DNA of 64,000 nucleotides, taken from assembly GCA_947311845.1 (NCBI GenBank), contig CAMZMU010000063.1:120546135-120610134 (forward strand), given 5' to 3'. The notes under the pieces were generated by a model. The model saw nothing but the letters and a program-made list of their open reading frames with translations. It ran no database searches and was not told the DNA's origin. Position numbers and translations under genes: made by a program. Numbering within the stretch: the first letter of the stretch is position 1; each line of letters starts with the position of its first letter. Positions 21,201-32,494 of the stretch are shown one piece after another. Source of the DNA: Poa pratensis (Eukaryota > Streptophyta > Magnoliopsida > Poales > Poaceae).

Positions 21201-24180
21201 GGATTTATACCTTCCTATAGCAGAACCATCGATAGAAGACAGGCAGCAGCATCCTTGGGTAGCCAGCTAGGTCGGGACAGGGGGTGCTTCGCACGCCTCT
21301 TGGCTTTTGGTTTGGGCGGCGGGGAGGCTTGAGCAGGAGTGCGCATGGCATGGCAGCGCCACCAGCAAAGCACGCCGTTTTATTCACCACCTGCCAGTGA
21401 TCTGCGCAGCTCCTCCCTCCTGTTGGATACCGATGTCCATGAACTCCTTAATGGCAACGTAGAGTCACCGAAGTAGGCCTTGGGGTGAGCAGCTTGACAG
21501 CGCCTGCATTTAGCGAGACACTCGGAATTAAGAACACATATTTAACAGTTTACTTGAACCTATTTTTTGTATACAAACATAGCTGGTTCTGAAGATGAAA
21601 AGAGGCTCCAATAGTTGACAATTGAGAACCCAAGATTCCCAACTTTTCCCATACAAGCATAACTGGCTCATTGCAGCTACAACACTTCAAGCTACAATGA
21701 ACTGTGCTCCTACTATGAAATTGCACGATCATGCCAAGACAAGTACATTTTAGGTGGCGTGAGAGGATCCATAAACAGGGAACTTGTGAAGTACTTTCGG
21801 ATTCTAAAGTGAACTTCTTAACCATAAAGAATTATCAATGAAAGATTTAGGAGGCTGATTAGAAATAATGTTTAACTACTGCCCAAGCAATGCTAAAGTA
21901 GCTTGACTAATGTTGAACAAATTAACTGCAACAAATCGGTACAGGAATAGTATAAGCTTGACAGCCGGGCAAGATCAGTTTTTTACACTCCAGCATTATC
22001 AAGCCGTGTCTGAGGCAAAGGCTTTAAAACCAAGACATTACAGTATACGTCAAAATAAGTATGGTCCTGAACATGAACCACTTGCCCTGTCACTGCCTGC
22101 ATAGAGAGGAGAGATGCTTTGACCTAAGAATTTCGTTCTGTTCCATTCATTACATAAACAGAAAAGCATGGGACTCAAACTCAACGGAGAACTTATGCAG
22201 CACTTTCAAATCCGAAAGTGAACTTTTGAAACACTCAATGTACTGAAATTACTACAGTTAGGATGCTACTGCCTAACATATCTGGGTAGTTGAACTACTA
22301 TCCAACCTTGACAAAAAGTTGTAAGATTGTACTCAAACCAAACCAATCTGAACTAAGGTTCATGAATATAGCATATCTGTGTACGACACTAAATCTAGAA
22401 CGCCTCCTGAATCTACAAACGCAGCTCTCAGGATCCAATACTAATCAGTAAAAGCGGCGCAAGATCGGTTCGATCTAGGGATAGAGAGAAGACGTGATGT
22501 CTCACCAGCTGCACGGCCTTGTTCCCGGCGAGGACGTCGGAGGAGGCCGTGAGGACTGAGCCGAGACGCTGCGGTGGAGGGGGATGCAGGGAAGGAGGGT
22601 GCCCTATTGCAACCGAATCTCGTGGCCACCAGCATCAGGAACCGGATGGATAGCGACCCCGAGCTGCGCATTGAGAAGTAGATGATTTAACTCAGCTGCA
22701 AAAAATTAAATGGCACCATTAACCAAGTATCAGAAAAATATTGCAAACTTTAGCAATAATGTTCAGGGTTTATGGTGGAGTATACTGATAAAGCAACAAT
22801 TTCGTTTTTTTTTCTCAAGAGACTGGTCATGCTTGTTACTTGCTGGAGTAGCAATCATGAAAGTGATGTGTGTCTAAAGAATACAGTACTAGCCCCACAT
22901 GCACCCGCATCGAATAGCTAGCTAGGTGGAATCCTGAATCCAGGATTACCTAGAAGAAATATTTTTGCTACAAGTTGAGGCTTATTCAATTCACCAAAAA
23001 GCAATATACTAGAACCTGTATATTCAACTCTTTCCAGTAGCGCTGCTATTGGATAAATTTTTTTTTTTACCTTTGTGAATACAAATTAGGAACAACAAAG
23101 TGCAGGTCTTGCCTAGTAGGCAGAAATTCGTACTGTACGCTCAACTAATAGTATATGTTTTAACATTAATGGGGCAAAGGTGTGCAGTTTCAACTACAGC
23201 TCCCTGTAATACAAGTAGAATCTTTAACACTGATACATAGTCCAAAGGCACAAGAATAACAAGCATTGCGGTCAAAAATTTGTAAGATCTGATATCAGGA
23301 GGACTGGAGAACACCAGCAGCTAGAATCAACCTGACTGAAAAATAGGTGCAGACTGTATGTGTTCAAAAAATTCACATGGATCTGCAACCAAACGTGGAA
23401 AGACAAAGGATCGATCCGGGTGTATAGCTACAAATCTCAGCAGCAGGTCGAGGGACTAGGTCTCACCTGCGCCAGTAGCATCCTGCATACGGTGGCGAAA
23501 ATCAACAGGAAGAAGAGGAGACCACGCAAGGACGGCGACGAAGGTCATGTTGAGGCGCATGTCCTCAACCGGGGAGCCGCACGGGCGATGGGCCGCAGCC
23601 ACGCCGGCGACCACAAGCAGCGCGTGGTAGATGACGGCCTGCGCAGCCCTCCCTGGCTCGCTTCAGCGCCTTCCCTTCTTGCTGGATGGCGCCTCCTCGC
23701 CGACGGGATCTGGAGCCATCCGCGGCGCCTTGATGCGCTTGCCGACGGTCTGCGGCTTGTCGGCCGGCCACATCGGCCGCGTGCGGTCGACGTGCCACGT
23801 CACCACCACCAGCTTCTGCGCTGCCGACACCTCCATGGATGGCAAAGATCGAAGCTTCTCCTTCTGTAAATCCGGAGCCTGTGATAGGGTTTGTGGTGTG
23901 GCTGCGGACCGACGGTTCCACGCCATGGCATCGAAAGAGGGGGAGGAGGTGGTGCCGGGGCGGTGGTCGGCAGCGCGAGTAACCGGCCGGAATCGGCCGG
24001 CGACGGAGGCGATCGCAAAGGGGATCGAGAGAGGAGGAGGGCAAAGGACGCGAGGGAGATGGTGTGGGTCGGGGACAAAGCGCAGAGTGAATACGGGCCG
24101 TAGTAGCGCCGAAAATTTCGCCTCTGGCGTCTCGGGCCCAAATTTCCCGCTCAGCCGGAACGAAATTTTTGGTTTCTAAA
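18220..24180 (-). other. Candidate minus-strand spliced unit of unknown nature
   Basis: GC-rich islands at about 23470-24100, 22500-22670 and 18510-18700 end on the minus strand in plausible donors (GCGCAG|GTGAGA, GCAGCTG|GTGAGA, CCGCCG|GTGAAC). The island at 22670 is preceded by TTTTTTGCAG. The rightmost island looks like a promoter-proximal first exon, with a pyrimidine-rich leader before an ATG at about 23934. I could not join a long reading frame or recognise a domain. A short stretch at 22505-22555 reads VLTASSDVLAGNKAVQL, which faintly recalls Mpv17/PMP22 proteins. Parts of the unit resemble the right arm of the CACTA element at 62.0-62.8 kb, so a captured or transposon-derived transcript is as likely as a host gene. 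Confidence 0.25.
18672..20073 (+). repeat. Tandem duplication of about 590 bp
   Basis: The segment 18672-19260 (from GGACCTGGAGCAAGCGACC to ACACATATCTAGAAGG) is repeated at 19474-20073 with scattered substitutions and small indels. Both copies carry the same internal landmarks, including ACACCCAGGTTGGATCAGG. Confidence 0.85.
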
Positions 24181-24838
24181 TCATATATTCATGGCGGGCT
24201 AATTTCGTACGAGAGACTTTTTCCCTGCTCGTGTCGACGTGTAAATTAAGAGGCTTAGTACGTCTGTCCGTGCTGCCTGTTATGTACTCACTCCGTTCCG
24301 CAATATAAAGACAATGTTAAAGGATCTGTAGTACAACTTCTGCCACGTTACAAGTTTTTCAACATTTCTGATTTTGCCCCTCTGCGCCGACAGGGTCGTA
24401 CTCGCGTCTCACTCGCCTCTCTCCCGCATCGCTCTCGCTCTCTCTCCTCTCCCCCATCTGGCTATCTCTCCCGCATCTCGTCGCTCTCCCGTCGTTGCCC
24501 TCTCCCTCTCTCTCCCTCTCGTCGGCATCTTGCTCCCCACCGCCACCTTGCTCATCGCTCCACACCACCCCGATTCGCCGCATGCGCCATGTAGTTTCAT
24601 GTCAAAGGTCTCATTTTTATGCGCGGCGACGCGCTGCTGGGTGAGGAGCAGCTAGATTTGTGTGCGCCGGTGCTGGATCTCCGTTCGCCGGAGCTCAATC
24701 TGCTTTCTGGAGAGGTGTGATGACAGCGTGAAGGAGGCACTGAAGCAGAGCCCGAGCGGCGGATCTGTAGCTGCGCCCGTGAGGCAATAAGGAGGCGATG
24801 GACCGGCCCCCTAAAGGCGTGAAGGAGGCGTTGGAGCG

Positions 24839-24858
24839 CCCCCCCCCCCCCCCCCCCC
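24839..24858 (+). repeat. Run of 20 cytosines
   Basis: An uninterrupted C run in a GC-rich stretch. The length is likely variable and prone to sequencing error. Confidence 0.95.
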
Positions 24859-25028
24859 GAGCAGCCGATCTGGAGCGGCTCTGGGCGTCCAGTACGTTGC
24901 CTATCTTCTCCTCTCTTTTTCCCTCGTATGTTGCCTGTTCTGCTCTTCGTAAAATTCAAGTTGCGGTAGTTGAACTGAACTTGCTCGCACTATGTAAACC
25001 TGTAGTAGGAAGAACTACCAGTAGTATT

Positions 25029-25663
25029 TGTAACTCTGTTTAAAATAGCGGGCTATTTTGTTTAGCGCCGACGATTTCAGAAGCTACAAAAGGTGTGGTC
25101 TTATAGCCGTTTTGCTAAATAGTAGAAAAAAAAAATATTTGGGCAGCATATATTTGTATATATATCAATAATTCACAAATACATAACATATTAACATAGT
25201 CACATAATATATACGAATAACCAGAGTTCTAGACATGGTTCTGTCATATTACAATATTGAGTCGTACAATTCAGAACATAGTTTTATCCAAATATTAGCA
25301 TATTACATAACCGTGCGTAGCAAAAATAAGTTCAAGACATGATACATGGTTCTGTCCACATATTACATGACACCAACAACAAGTTAACAACAAGCAACAA
25401 CAGGCCCACATAACAAGTAATGCATGCGATCAATCTGAGTCTGAGTCATGTCACGAAATTGGGCTGAGCGGGACAAATTTGGCCCCAGCGAGACAAATTT
25501 TGGTCCAATTTTTTTGGATCTCCTGAGCCGAAATATAGCGGCTATGGGGCTAAATTCATATAGCCAGGCTATTAGCGGTTATTGCCTTTTTAGCCTACGA
25601 AGGTCTTATCTATAGCTTGGACCCTCTCGCAAGGCTATAGCCGGCTATTTAAAACAGAGATCT
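25029..25663. mobile_element. hAT-like non-autonomous DNA transposon, 635 bp
   Basis: Both ends carry an inverted CTCTGTTTTAAATAGCCGGC-type sequence (left CTCTGTTTAAAATAGCGGGC). The element is flanked by the perfect 8-bp duplication GTAGTATT at 25021-25028 and 25664-25671. An 8-bp duplication is the rule for hAT elements. No transposase frame lies inside. Confidence 0.75.
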
Positions 25664-25671
25664 GTAGTATT

Positions 25672-28222
25672 GCTTGTGCACGATTAGTGTAGCTTGTTCA
25701 CATTTGTGATTAGAGAGCTTAGTGTGCGTATATGCGTCTCACTCCTGTTGCTAGACTAAGACTAGCAGTAGGGTTGCCATACGTTTGGCTTATGGTGGAG
25801 AATCCCACCATGGACGGACTAGCGACGCCGATAAAGGTGGGGTGTTATCGCCGGGGTGGATCGAGGCGAGAAGGAGGGAGATAAATGAGGAGTGTCGACC
25901 GAGAGAGTTAGACGTCGAGGCACAAACTCGTGTTGGTGGTGGATATGGTCGCCAACAATTACGCCGAATTCATGAAGGAATATGTGGACCCTGATTATGA
26001 TCTTGATGGTCACACACACATGGCGCAGGATGGATGCTAGCAACGACGGTAGGGTTCGCCCCGAGCGTCGTCTCAGGAGAATTCGCGTTTTTCCTTCATT
26101 TGGTTGATTGACAAATATTTGTCGCTCCCGGTGCACTCGCACGGGCTAGGGACTTTATCGGGAATAGAAAAGATAAATATTGACATGAAAATGATAATAC
26201 CATTGACACTGAATTCGGCTTTGGAAATACTAATTTTTATGAAAACGCTTGTTGTGATTTGACGGCTAAATATCGATAAAATAAAATAAATGCATCTGTA
26301 GTCTGGGCCAAAAAAACAGGTCACCCTAGACCCTCGAACGGGGATCCGCAAGTTTGAGGAAACAAGAAAAGTGATCGAAGACCACTTAAAAGTGATAGAG
26401 TGTTTCATGCGCGACTCATTGATAACTAGCCACGCCTGACACCGTGGATCGTGACGATCAACCTAGCGCTGCCTAATTTATTTATAGACAACAATTATTA
26501 CCTATCATTCCATGTGTCATTTTGTTGCCGCGTATTTACATATGCTCTTATTTCATGCTATGAGATAGCTATTACTACGTATCAATAAACGTGGAATTTC
26601 GCTTATCACCTATGCATGGTACGTACTTTGATACATATCGTTATTTTATGTTGGGAAATATGTATTAAGTATCATTTAACATGCAATCGGGGCGTCATGC
26701 TCCACGTCGTGGCATTCATCTGCACCAATTGACATCGACGTCACATTAGGAATGTCGTTCTTCCACATCTCGTTGTGTTTCATGATGGGACGTCGCGAGC
26801 TAGTTCAGGAGCAAACTTGTAACGTACTCGTGAAGTAATATAAGCTATATTGTTTTGAACATAATACATATATTTTTTATAACAATGTACCACACTTATT
26901 ACGATTAAAATAAAAAATGATTACAATAAACAAAGTATATAGGGAATTGCTAGCTGTCGATCAACGATGTGGTCAATTTTGACTACTAATGTACAAGCTA
27001 TAGTCCCTAGAGAGAACCCCGATGTCCTCGGCCACTGTCCTCGCACAAGTCATGGTCGTCTCTCCTAGACTCGTCGGTATCGCCATTGTCCCCACCACTG
27101 TGTTTCGGCCATATTTTTTTGCTACAATTTGCCGCGTTATTAATTAGTGTATGTGTGATACATTATTATAAAAAAAGTAGTTGGTATTTCATGTTACAGA
27201 TAAATATACTCTCTATCATTTCATGTGATCGGTTTACCTTTACACCTGTTAATGGGGACGCCCATCCATCATCCGTACTTCATTTTGATTTTGCGTCCTT
27301 ATTTCTTTAAGAAATGAAAATAATCATCTCTTATGTTGGTTTAATCCCTCGAATAAAAATGGCCAAAAAACAACAAAACGTGACGATTTTTGGAAATGAA
27401 ATCATGACAACAATATACACAATAGCGTTTTGCCAATCCTTAAAATAGTCTTTTGACCAAGTATATTGTTGATAATTCTGAGAACATGTCCAGTATTGTG
27501 TCGAACCAAAACCCTAAGCTGGCGCACTAGTCATATACTCCACGCCGGTGAAGACGAGTTAAGAAGCTACCGAGTCAATGCGACGACTCGTTGGGATCGG
27601 CACGACAATGTTTGCTCGACACCAACACTATGTGTGATGGGGTGAAGCCCGATCGACGAGCTTCGTCTATGTACGTTTGTGATAAGAAAGTGGATCTACG
27701 AGGAGAGATAGAAAGGAACAAGTCATCATTTTCCATATTTTCGTCAATGTTCATATTCAGATGTTTTAGGAGTAGTTGTCATGTGGTTTGTCATCGATCC
27801 GCGCCCGTGGTAATTGCCGGACTAAACAGTGGGCTAATTAACACTGCATTGATTCTGCGGCCGGAGATCATCACATACGACAATCCGATCGATCGATCAG
27901 GTACGACTTTGCTACATAGCCATGCACTTTGGATCGCTCTCAAAGTGGAGTGGATCCGATGAGCTCGACTGTTACCTGGGCATCAGGGCATGCAAGCATT
28001 CGTACGTGATGCGTCGTTGCGCAAAGGCATGCAACTACCGTTGAAGGCAGCTAGCCATAGCATTTGGCTAGAGATAAAAGATACTACACCACAAATAAGG
28101 AGAGAGTTTATTAATGTGTTATTTTTTTTTCTTCTTTTTTTTTAAAAAAAACCCGGAAACAATGCCATCATCCCCGTGCAGAACTGGCCCGGCTCGCGCC
28201 CACCCAACTAAACTAGACCTAG
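25672..28222. other. No gene recognised
   Basis: Mixed AT-rich DNA with short ORFs. A coding-like patch of about 100 bp near 25920-26040 reads MVANNYAEFMKEYVDPDYD before a stop. It is unlike any family I know and has no extension on either side. Confidence 0.4.
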
Positions 28223-28236
28223 CTAACCTACTAGAG

Positions 28237-28394
28237 GAGACCTAGGCAGTGGCCTAGTGGCAAGGTTCACAGTGGTGCAACCTGCGCCTAGGGTTCGACT
28301 CCCGTCGGGAGCGGATTTCTGGTGCCTCTCCCGGGTGGGTTGCTTCTATAAAAATATAAGTCCTGGGTGCTAGTGCCCACGGATCTCGTTTTTT
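28237..28394 (+). mobile_element. tRNA-derived SINE, about 158 bp, with target duplication
   Basis: The 5' part contains a Pol III A box (TGGCCTAGTGGC) and B box (GGTTCGACTCC), and the element ends in a short T run. It is flanked by CTAACCTACTAGAG (28223-28236) and CTAACCTGCTAGAG (28395-28408), a 14-bp duplication with one mismatch. The T-ending tail resembles grass p-SINE1/Au-type SINEs rather than A-tailed ones. Confidence 0.8.
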
Positions 28395-28408
28395 CTAACC
28401 TGCTAGAG

Positions 28409-30000
28409 TACTGTCCGACGACAAGAGGAGACACAAGCCCGTCGACTGAACGCTATATGGCCCGTCAGTTGTCGCGCGCTAAGGCCACTCCTCTTGTCCA
28501 CTCGATCGAGGACGTCCAGTACATCAACGTCGTGCATGTTTCAGGAGACGCTCCCATTGAAGATGTACCTTGTGGAGTTGGAGTCTCACTGCATGCTGGC
28601 CACAATTGAATCGAAGACGGCAAAACAACCGTGGCCGCTTGTTGTCGAGACCGACTATATACGGTGCCTAGGACTTACCACGTCCCGCTTCGGTGTCGAA
28701 TGTTTCCGAAGATGGGTGCCACCACGCTACTATATTTTGGGTTGAACAAGTCACGGGCGACCGATTTCTGCCATGCAAGATTCTAGTCAACGAGAAACTC
28801 GGGACTGGGTTGCTCCGAAGATGCATGGGCCTCTCACCAAATTAAGCTCTAGTAAAACGTGGGCAATGCGACCTGTTGAACAGGTGTGGAATGTTGGCAT
28901 GGATGGCTTTCGGAAAAAGAAAGAAAAGAGAGGCCGGGTGCATGTAACGTGTATATTTGTAAATAGTACATGTAGTTAGTACTTACACGTACGTCGCGCG
29001 CCCTGGATTAATTGGTTATATCTACTATATAGGTACGTACCATGTAGTTAGTACTTACACGTACGTCGCGACGGCCAGCCGAGCCGGAGCCGCGGCTGGC
29101 CGCGGTGGAGGCGGCGACGGCGAGGACGAAACTTAGGGCTGGGGGTGCGGGGTCGGGGGGAAATCGCATGAGCGCCGCCGTCATCTTCATCTCCGGCGAC
29201 GGTGACGGCTGCCGCGGCGGACGCCTTCCTCTTCTCTCCGTCGATGGTGGCTGTCGAAACTGCACGTAAAGGGAATATGAGGTTTCCAAATTAGATAACA
29301 TGGGAAAAGTCAGCGGACCAGAATCGGTCACCCGCGCGTACGAAACTTGCCTTAATTAGCAAAAACGCGTAGCCATGCCCAAAAAAAGGAGGGGCTGTAG
29401 CAAAATCAACGTGCTAAAACTAATACCGGAAAGGGAAAGAATTAATGGAACAAGTACGTAAACCTAAACGCGTTTGGAAATCGGAAGAAGGAGGAGATCA
29501 ACTGTTGATTGCATGCATGGTTTCTTTGAATAATTGAAGGCGATCGACCGGAGCACGTACGTACGTAGGCATCAAAAGGATCTCCGGCCGGCCTGCTCGA
29601 TCGTCTTGCATGCGCGGGCCTGTTTCTTTCTAAAGTTTGAGGGATTTGAAGGAAACGAGAGATGTACTACGTACTCCGTACGTGGGAGCGCTATCGATCC
29701 TCGTCCGAACAACAAAAAAAAAGGAGCTACCGATCCTCGCGTGCGTGCAGTACGTGACAACGATTAATTTGCTTCGTTACTTCCGAGGAAAGAGAAAAAG
29801 GAGTTTGGTTTCCGGCCAGCGAGGGATCGACGACTTGGTTGGTCACGTTGATGCATGCTGATTAATTAATAATAAATACGTACGTCGTGGATTAATTATT
29901 CGCGAGCGAGCGAGCGAGAGGGGCTCGGGACTCGCTTGGTTTGGGTCCGCCCCCCGAGTAGTGTCGCTTGGCTGCATCATATCCAATCAAGCGACAGCGC
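28409..30000. other. No gene recognised
   Basis: Contains a perfect 30-bp direct repeat (28969-28998 and 29041-29070, starting CATGTAGTTAGTACTTACAC) and a short GAGC microsatellite near 29901-29918. GC-rich patches around 29080-29230 have no supported frame. Confidence 0.45.
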
Positions 30001-31193
30001 ACGTCCATCGATGCCACGCTGACCCTCGCGGCGTGCCATCTCGATTGCGCACTTCGTCCCTGCTGCCAATCTCCGCTGGCCTTTCTACCGCCGTCGTATG
30101 TTCGACCCGACCGTGTCGCTGCACCACCACGTGCTCTTCTTCTCAGAGGTGCCTAAGCAGCCAAAGCCACCCCATGTTGGACCTCGCGACTCACAGATCT
30201 CAGTAGCAGATTACAAGCACGAGTGTGACACCATGGGTTCAGCGGAATGGCCACCGTACATGTATCCAGTGCAAAGTGTTCTCGTCCAGGACCGGCCAGA
30301 CAGTTCATCCGTGAAGACGACGCGGCGGTTACAGTATCAGATGTGTGGCCAGATGGATCGTCGCCACTAAGCAGCCGCATGACGCTCCGGCGCCACGCCG
30401 TGTACTGGCAGGAATTCTTTTACGTTCATTGCGACACTGGTTTCATCATGAGGTACGGACCATGCTAGTATATATGATCGATGAAGTACTCTTGTTGATT
30501 ATTTGTTGTTCCTACTTGTTGCTCAACCATTCTTCTTGTGTCATATCATATAAATATATGTAGGTTGTCACTGCAAGATCCGAAGTATCTGGTGATCAAA
30601 ACCCCAACAGTAGATAGAGCAGCAGGGTTCAAGAGAAACCTTAGCACGCGCGGATATCTTGGGAAATCCAAGCATGGTGTCTATTACACTGCTATCCATG
30701 GATACTACCAACTTCATGTGTGGGTATTGCACACCGCATCAGAATCATGTCGAACCCCACAGTGGGAACTACACCATCAAATCGACCTTGAGCCTAAGTT
30801 GAAGCCATACTAAAACGATACTTCAGAGGAGAAAATATTGAAAATTGTTGGATCTTTGATTCTCGTGAGGAAGAGTCGGGGGAAACAGGAGACTATGAAT
30901 GGGATTCTAGTGATGATATCGGCGTTGATGCAGAAGGGGAGTTTAACAAGGATTACAAAGATTATTACTATGCCTTGGACTTTCTAGGGTACCATCCTTA
31001 CAAAGAAATTGCTTTCCTCGGCAACCGTTATCAAGGCTTTGCTTACTACTTGGACAGCTCCAAGTTACAGTATTTGGGCTCACCTTACCCAGAATACCTA
31101 GTCAAGTGCAATCGCCGTTCACGACCCATACTTGAGTCGTTTATCTACACTCCTTGCATGGACGATCTGCTTCCTATGCAGAATGATTCATGA
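30001..31193 (+). pseudogene. F-box protein gene, copy 3 (5' truncated, frameshift and stop)
   Basis: Exon 1 survives only from about 30001 to 30452; the F-box itself is missing and a deletion joins distant parts of the exon near 30035-30090. A base inserted at GTGCAAAGTG (about 30270) shifts the frame relative to copy 2. The 111-bp intron (30453-30563) and its splice sites are intact. Exon 2 (30564-31193) reads LSLQDPKYLVIKTP correctly where copy 2 is shifted, but a change near 30812 creates an in-frame TAA (CCATACTAA). Sequence identity to copy 2 is very high through intron, exon 2 and 3' flank, so the duplication is recent. Confidence 0.85.
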
Positions 31194-31534
31194 TGAGCAG
31201 ATACTTCATTCCGTTTGGTATTAGGCAGATAGCGATCGGTTAAAGATGAAAGGACAGTCAGATTAGTGGATGGGGGTACCATAGTTTGATGATGGGAGAA
31301 TGTTCTTTTTAAATCAAATGTACTTTTAATTCTCGGCACGTTTGAAGAATCTTGTAGGTTCTCCTAGATATTGTTTTTTATGCTCAATGCTCGGTTGTTT
31401 TGTCTATTTTTCAAGTGATGTGAAAAGGTTGCAAAGTTCATATTGTTGGTGAAAAATATTTCACATTGGTATATACGATTGTGTGATCCTCTCATTCTGC
31501 TAACTTCTACTACATAATTTTGGTGACAAGAAAC

Positions 31535-31610
31535 TAATGGTGATGCTCAAGACACCATGTCCGCAAAAGCGAGAACGCAAGTTTTTGGCATCTGCAATCC
31601 ATCAACTGAA
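31535..31610 (+). pseudogene. Mutator-like transposase fragment (block B counterpart)
   Basis: This matches 9685-9760 and the [13 protein letters not shown] region of the 47-kb gene. It is an isolated piece upstream of the foldback MITE. Confidence 0.6.
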
Positions 31611-31904
31611 TTTCGCGATGGTTGTCGAGGATGGTATATATTCTAAATGCAGAAGCGCAATGTGATCTGCATGGCATACAAATGTTTGTTTCAGGTTCAG
31701 CCGGGGACAGAAGAGTGTGACTGCATGTCTGCATCTGAACTCAGGCAGTTGCTCCAGTACAAGCCCATCTCCTCGTGCCATCGCCGTTTGCCGGCAGATT
31801 GGATCAATTGAGTTCCTGAAGCAAATACTTGGGCCTAGCCCGCGAACGCTGGTGTGGAAATCACAAGCACCGCCGCGCCAACGGTCCATCCCCACCGGAA
31901 AATA

Positions 31905-32370
31905 GGACTGAGCTTGAGTGACTTGTAGACAACAAGTCACGGAGAGACTTGTGAAGATCTCAGCCCTCCGTTTTAGATCCAATGGATAAGATTTGTCCAA
32001 ATTTGTTATCCAAAATAAAAAGTGTTCAGAAAAAATTGAAAAAAATCCAGTAAATCACAAATGTCTCGCTTTATACTCTTGGAAAGTTTCATTTCATTTG
32101 GACCATTATTTTGTGAATAAGTAAATTTTATAGCTTAAAATGGTAAAATGCTATTTATTTACAAAATATTAATCGAAATAGGATGCCACTTTCCCAGAAT
32201 ATAAAGCGAGGCATTTGTGATTTACTGGATTTTTTTCAATTTTTTCTGAACACTTTTTATTTTGAGTAACAAATTTGGACAAATCTTGTCCATTGGATCT
32301 AAAACGGAGGGCTGAGATCACCACAAGTCTCTCTGTGACTTGTAGTCTACAAGTCACTGAAGCTCAGTCC
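31905..32370. mobile_element. Foldback MITE, 466 bp, Mutator-type, with 9-bp target duplication
   Basis: The ends are GGACTGAGCTTGAGTGACTT and its near-perfect inverse (AAGTCACTGAAGCTCAGTCC). The two arms stay complementary for roughly 190 bp, leaving a short AT-rich centre. It is flanked by CGGAAAATA at 31896-31904 and 32371-32379. A 9-bp duplication points to Mutator-type transposition. A transcript through it would fold into a long hairpin. It is absent from the corresponding place in block A. Confidence 0.85.
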
Positions 32371-32494
32371 CGGAAAATAGAGGGAAAACAACTCCCATCC
32401 CCACGAAGTGACAAGAGTCCACACCGCTGTTCAGGATCGAAACTAACGCCGAGATTCCCGACAGGCGTCGGAAGCTGCTCCGGCGAACCCATTG

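Noticed and set aside
23565..24179. Overlapping 150-180-codon frames on both strands
   Set aside because: GC-driven frames without domains. Splice-like signals favour short exons on the minus strand instead, listed only at low confidence.
24288..24345. CTCACTCCGTTCCGCAATAT as a Stowaway MITE
   Set aside because: One end only; no matching inverted end with TA flank was found nearby.
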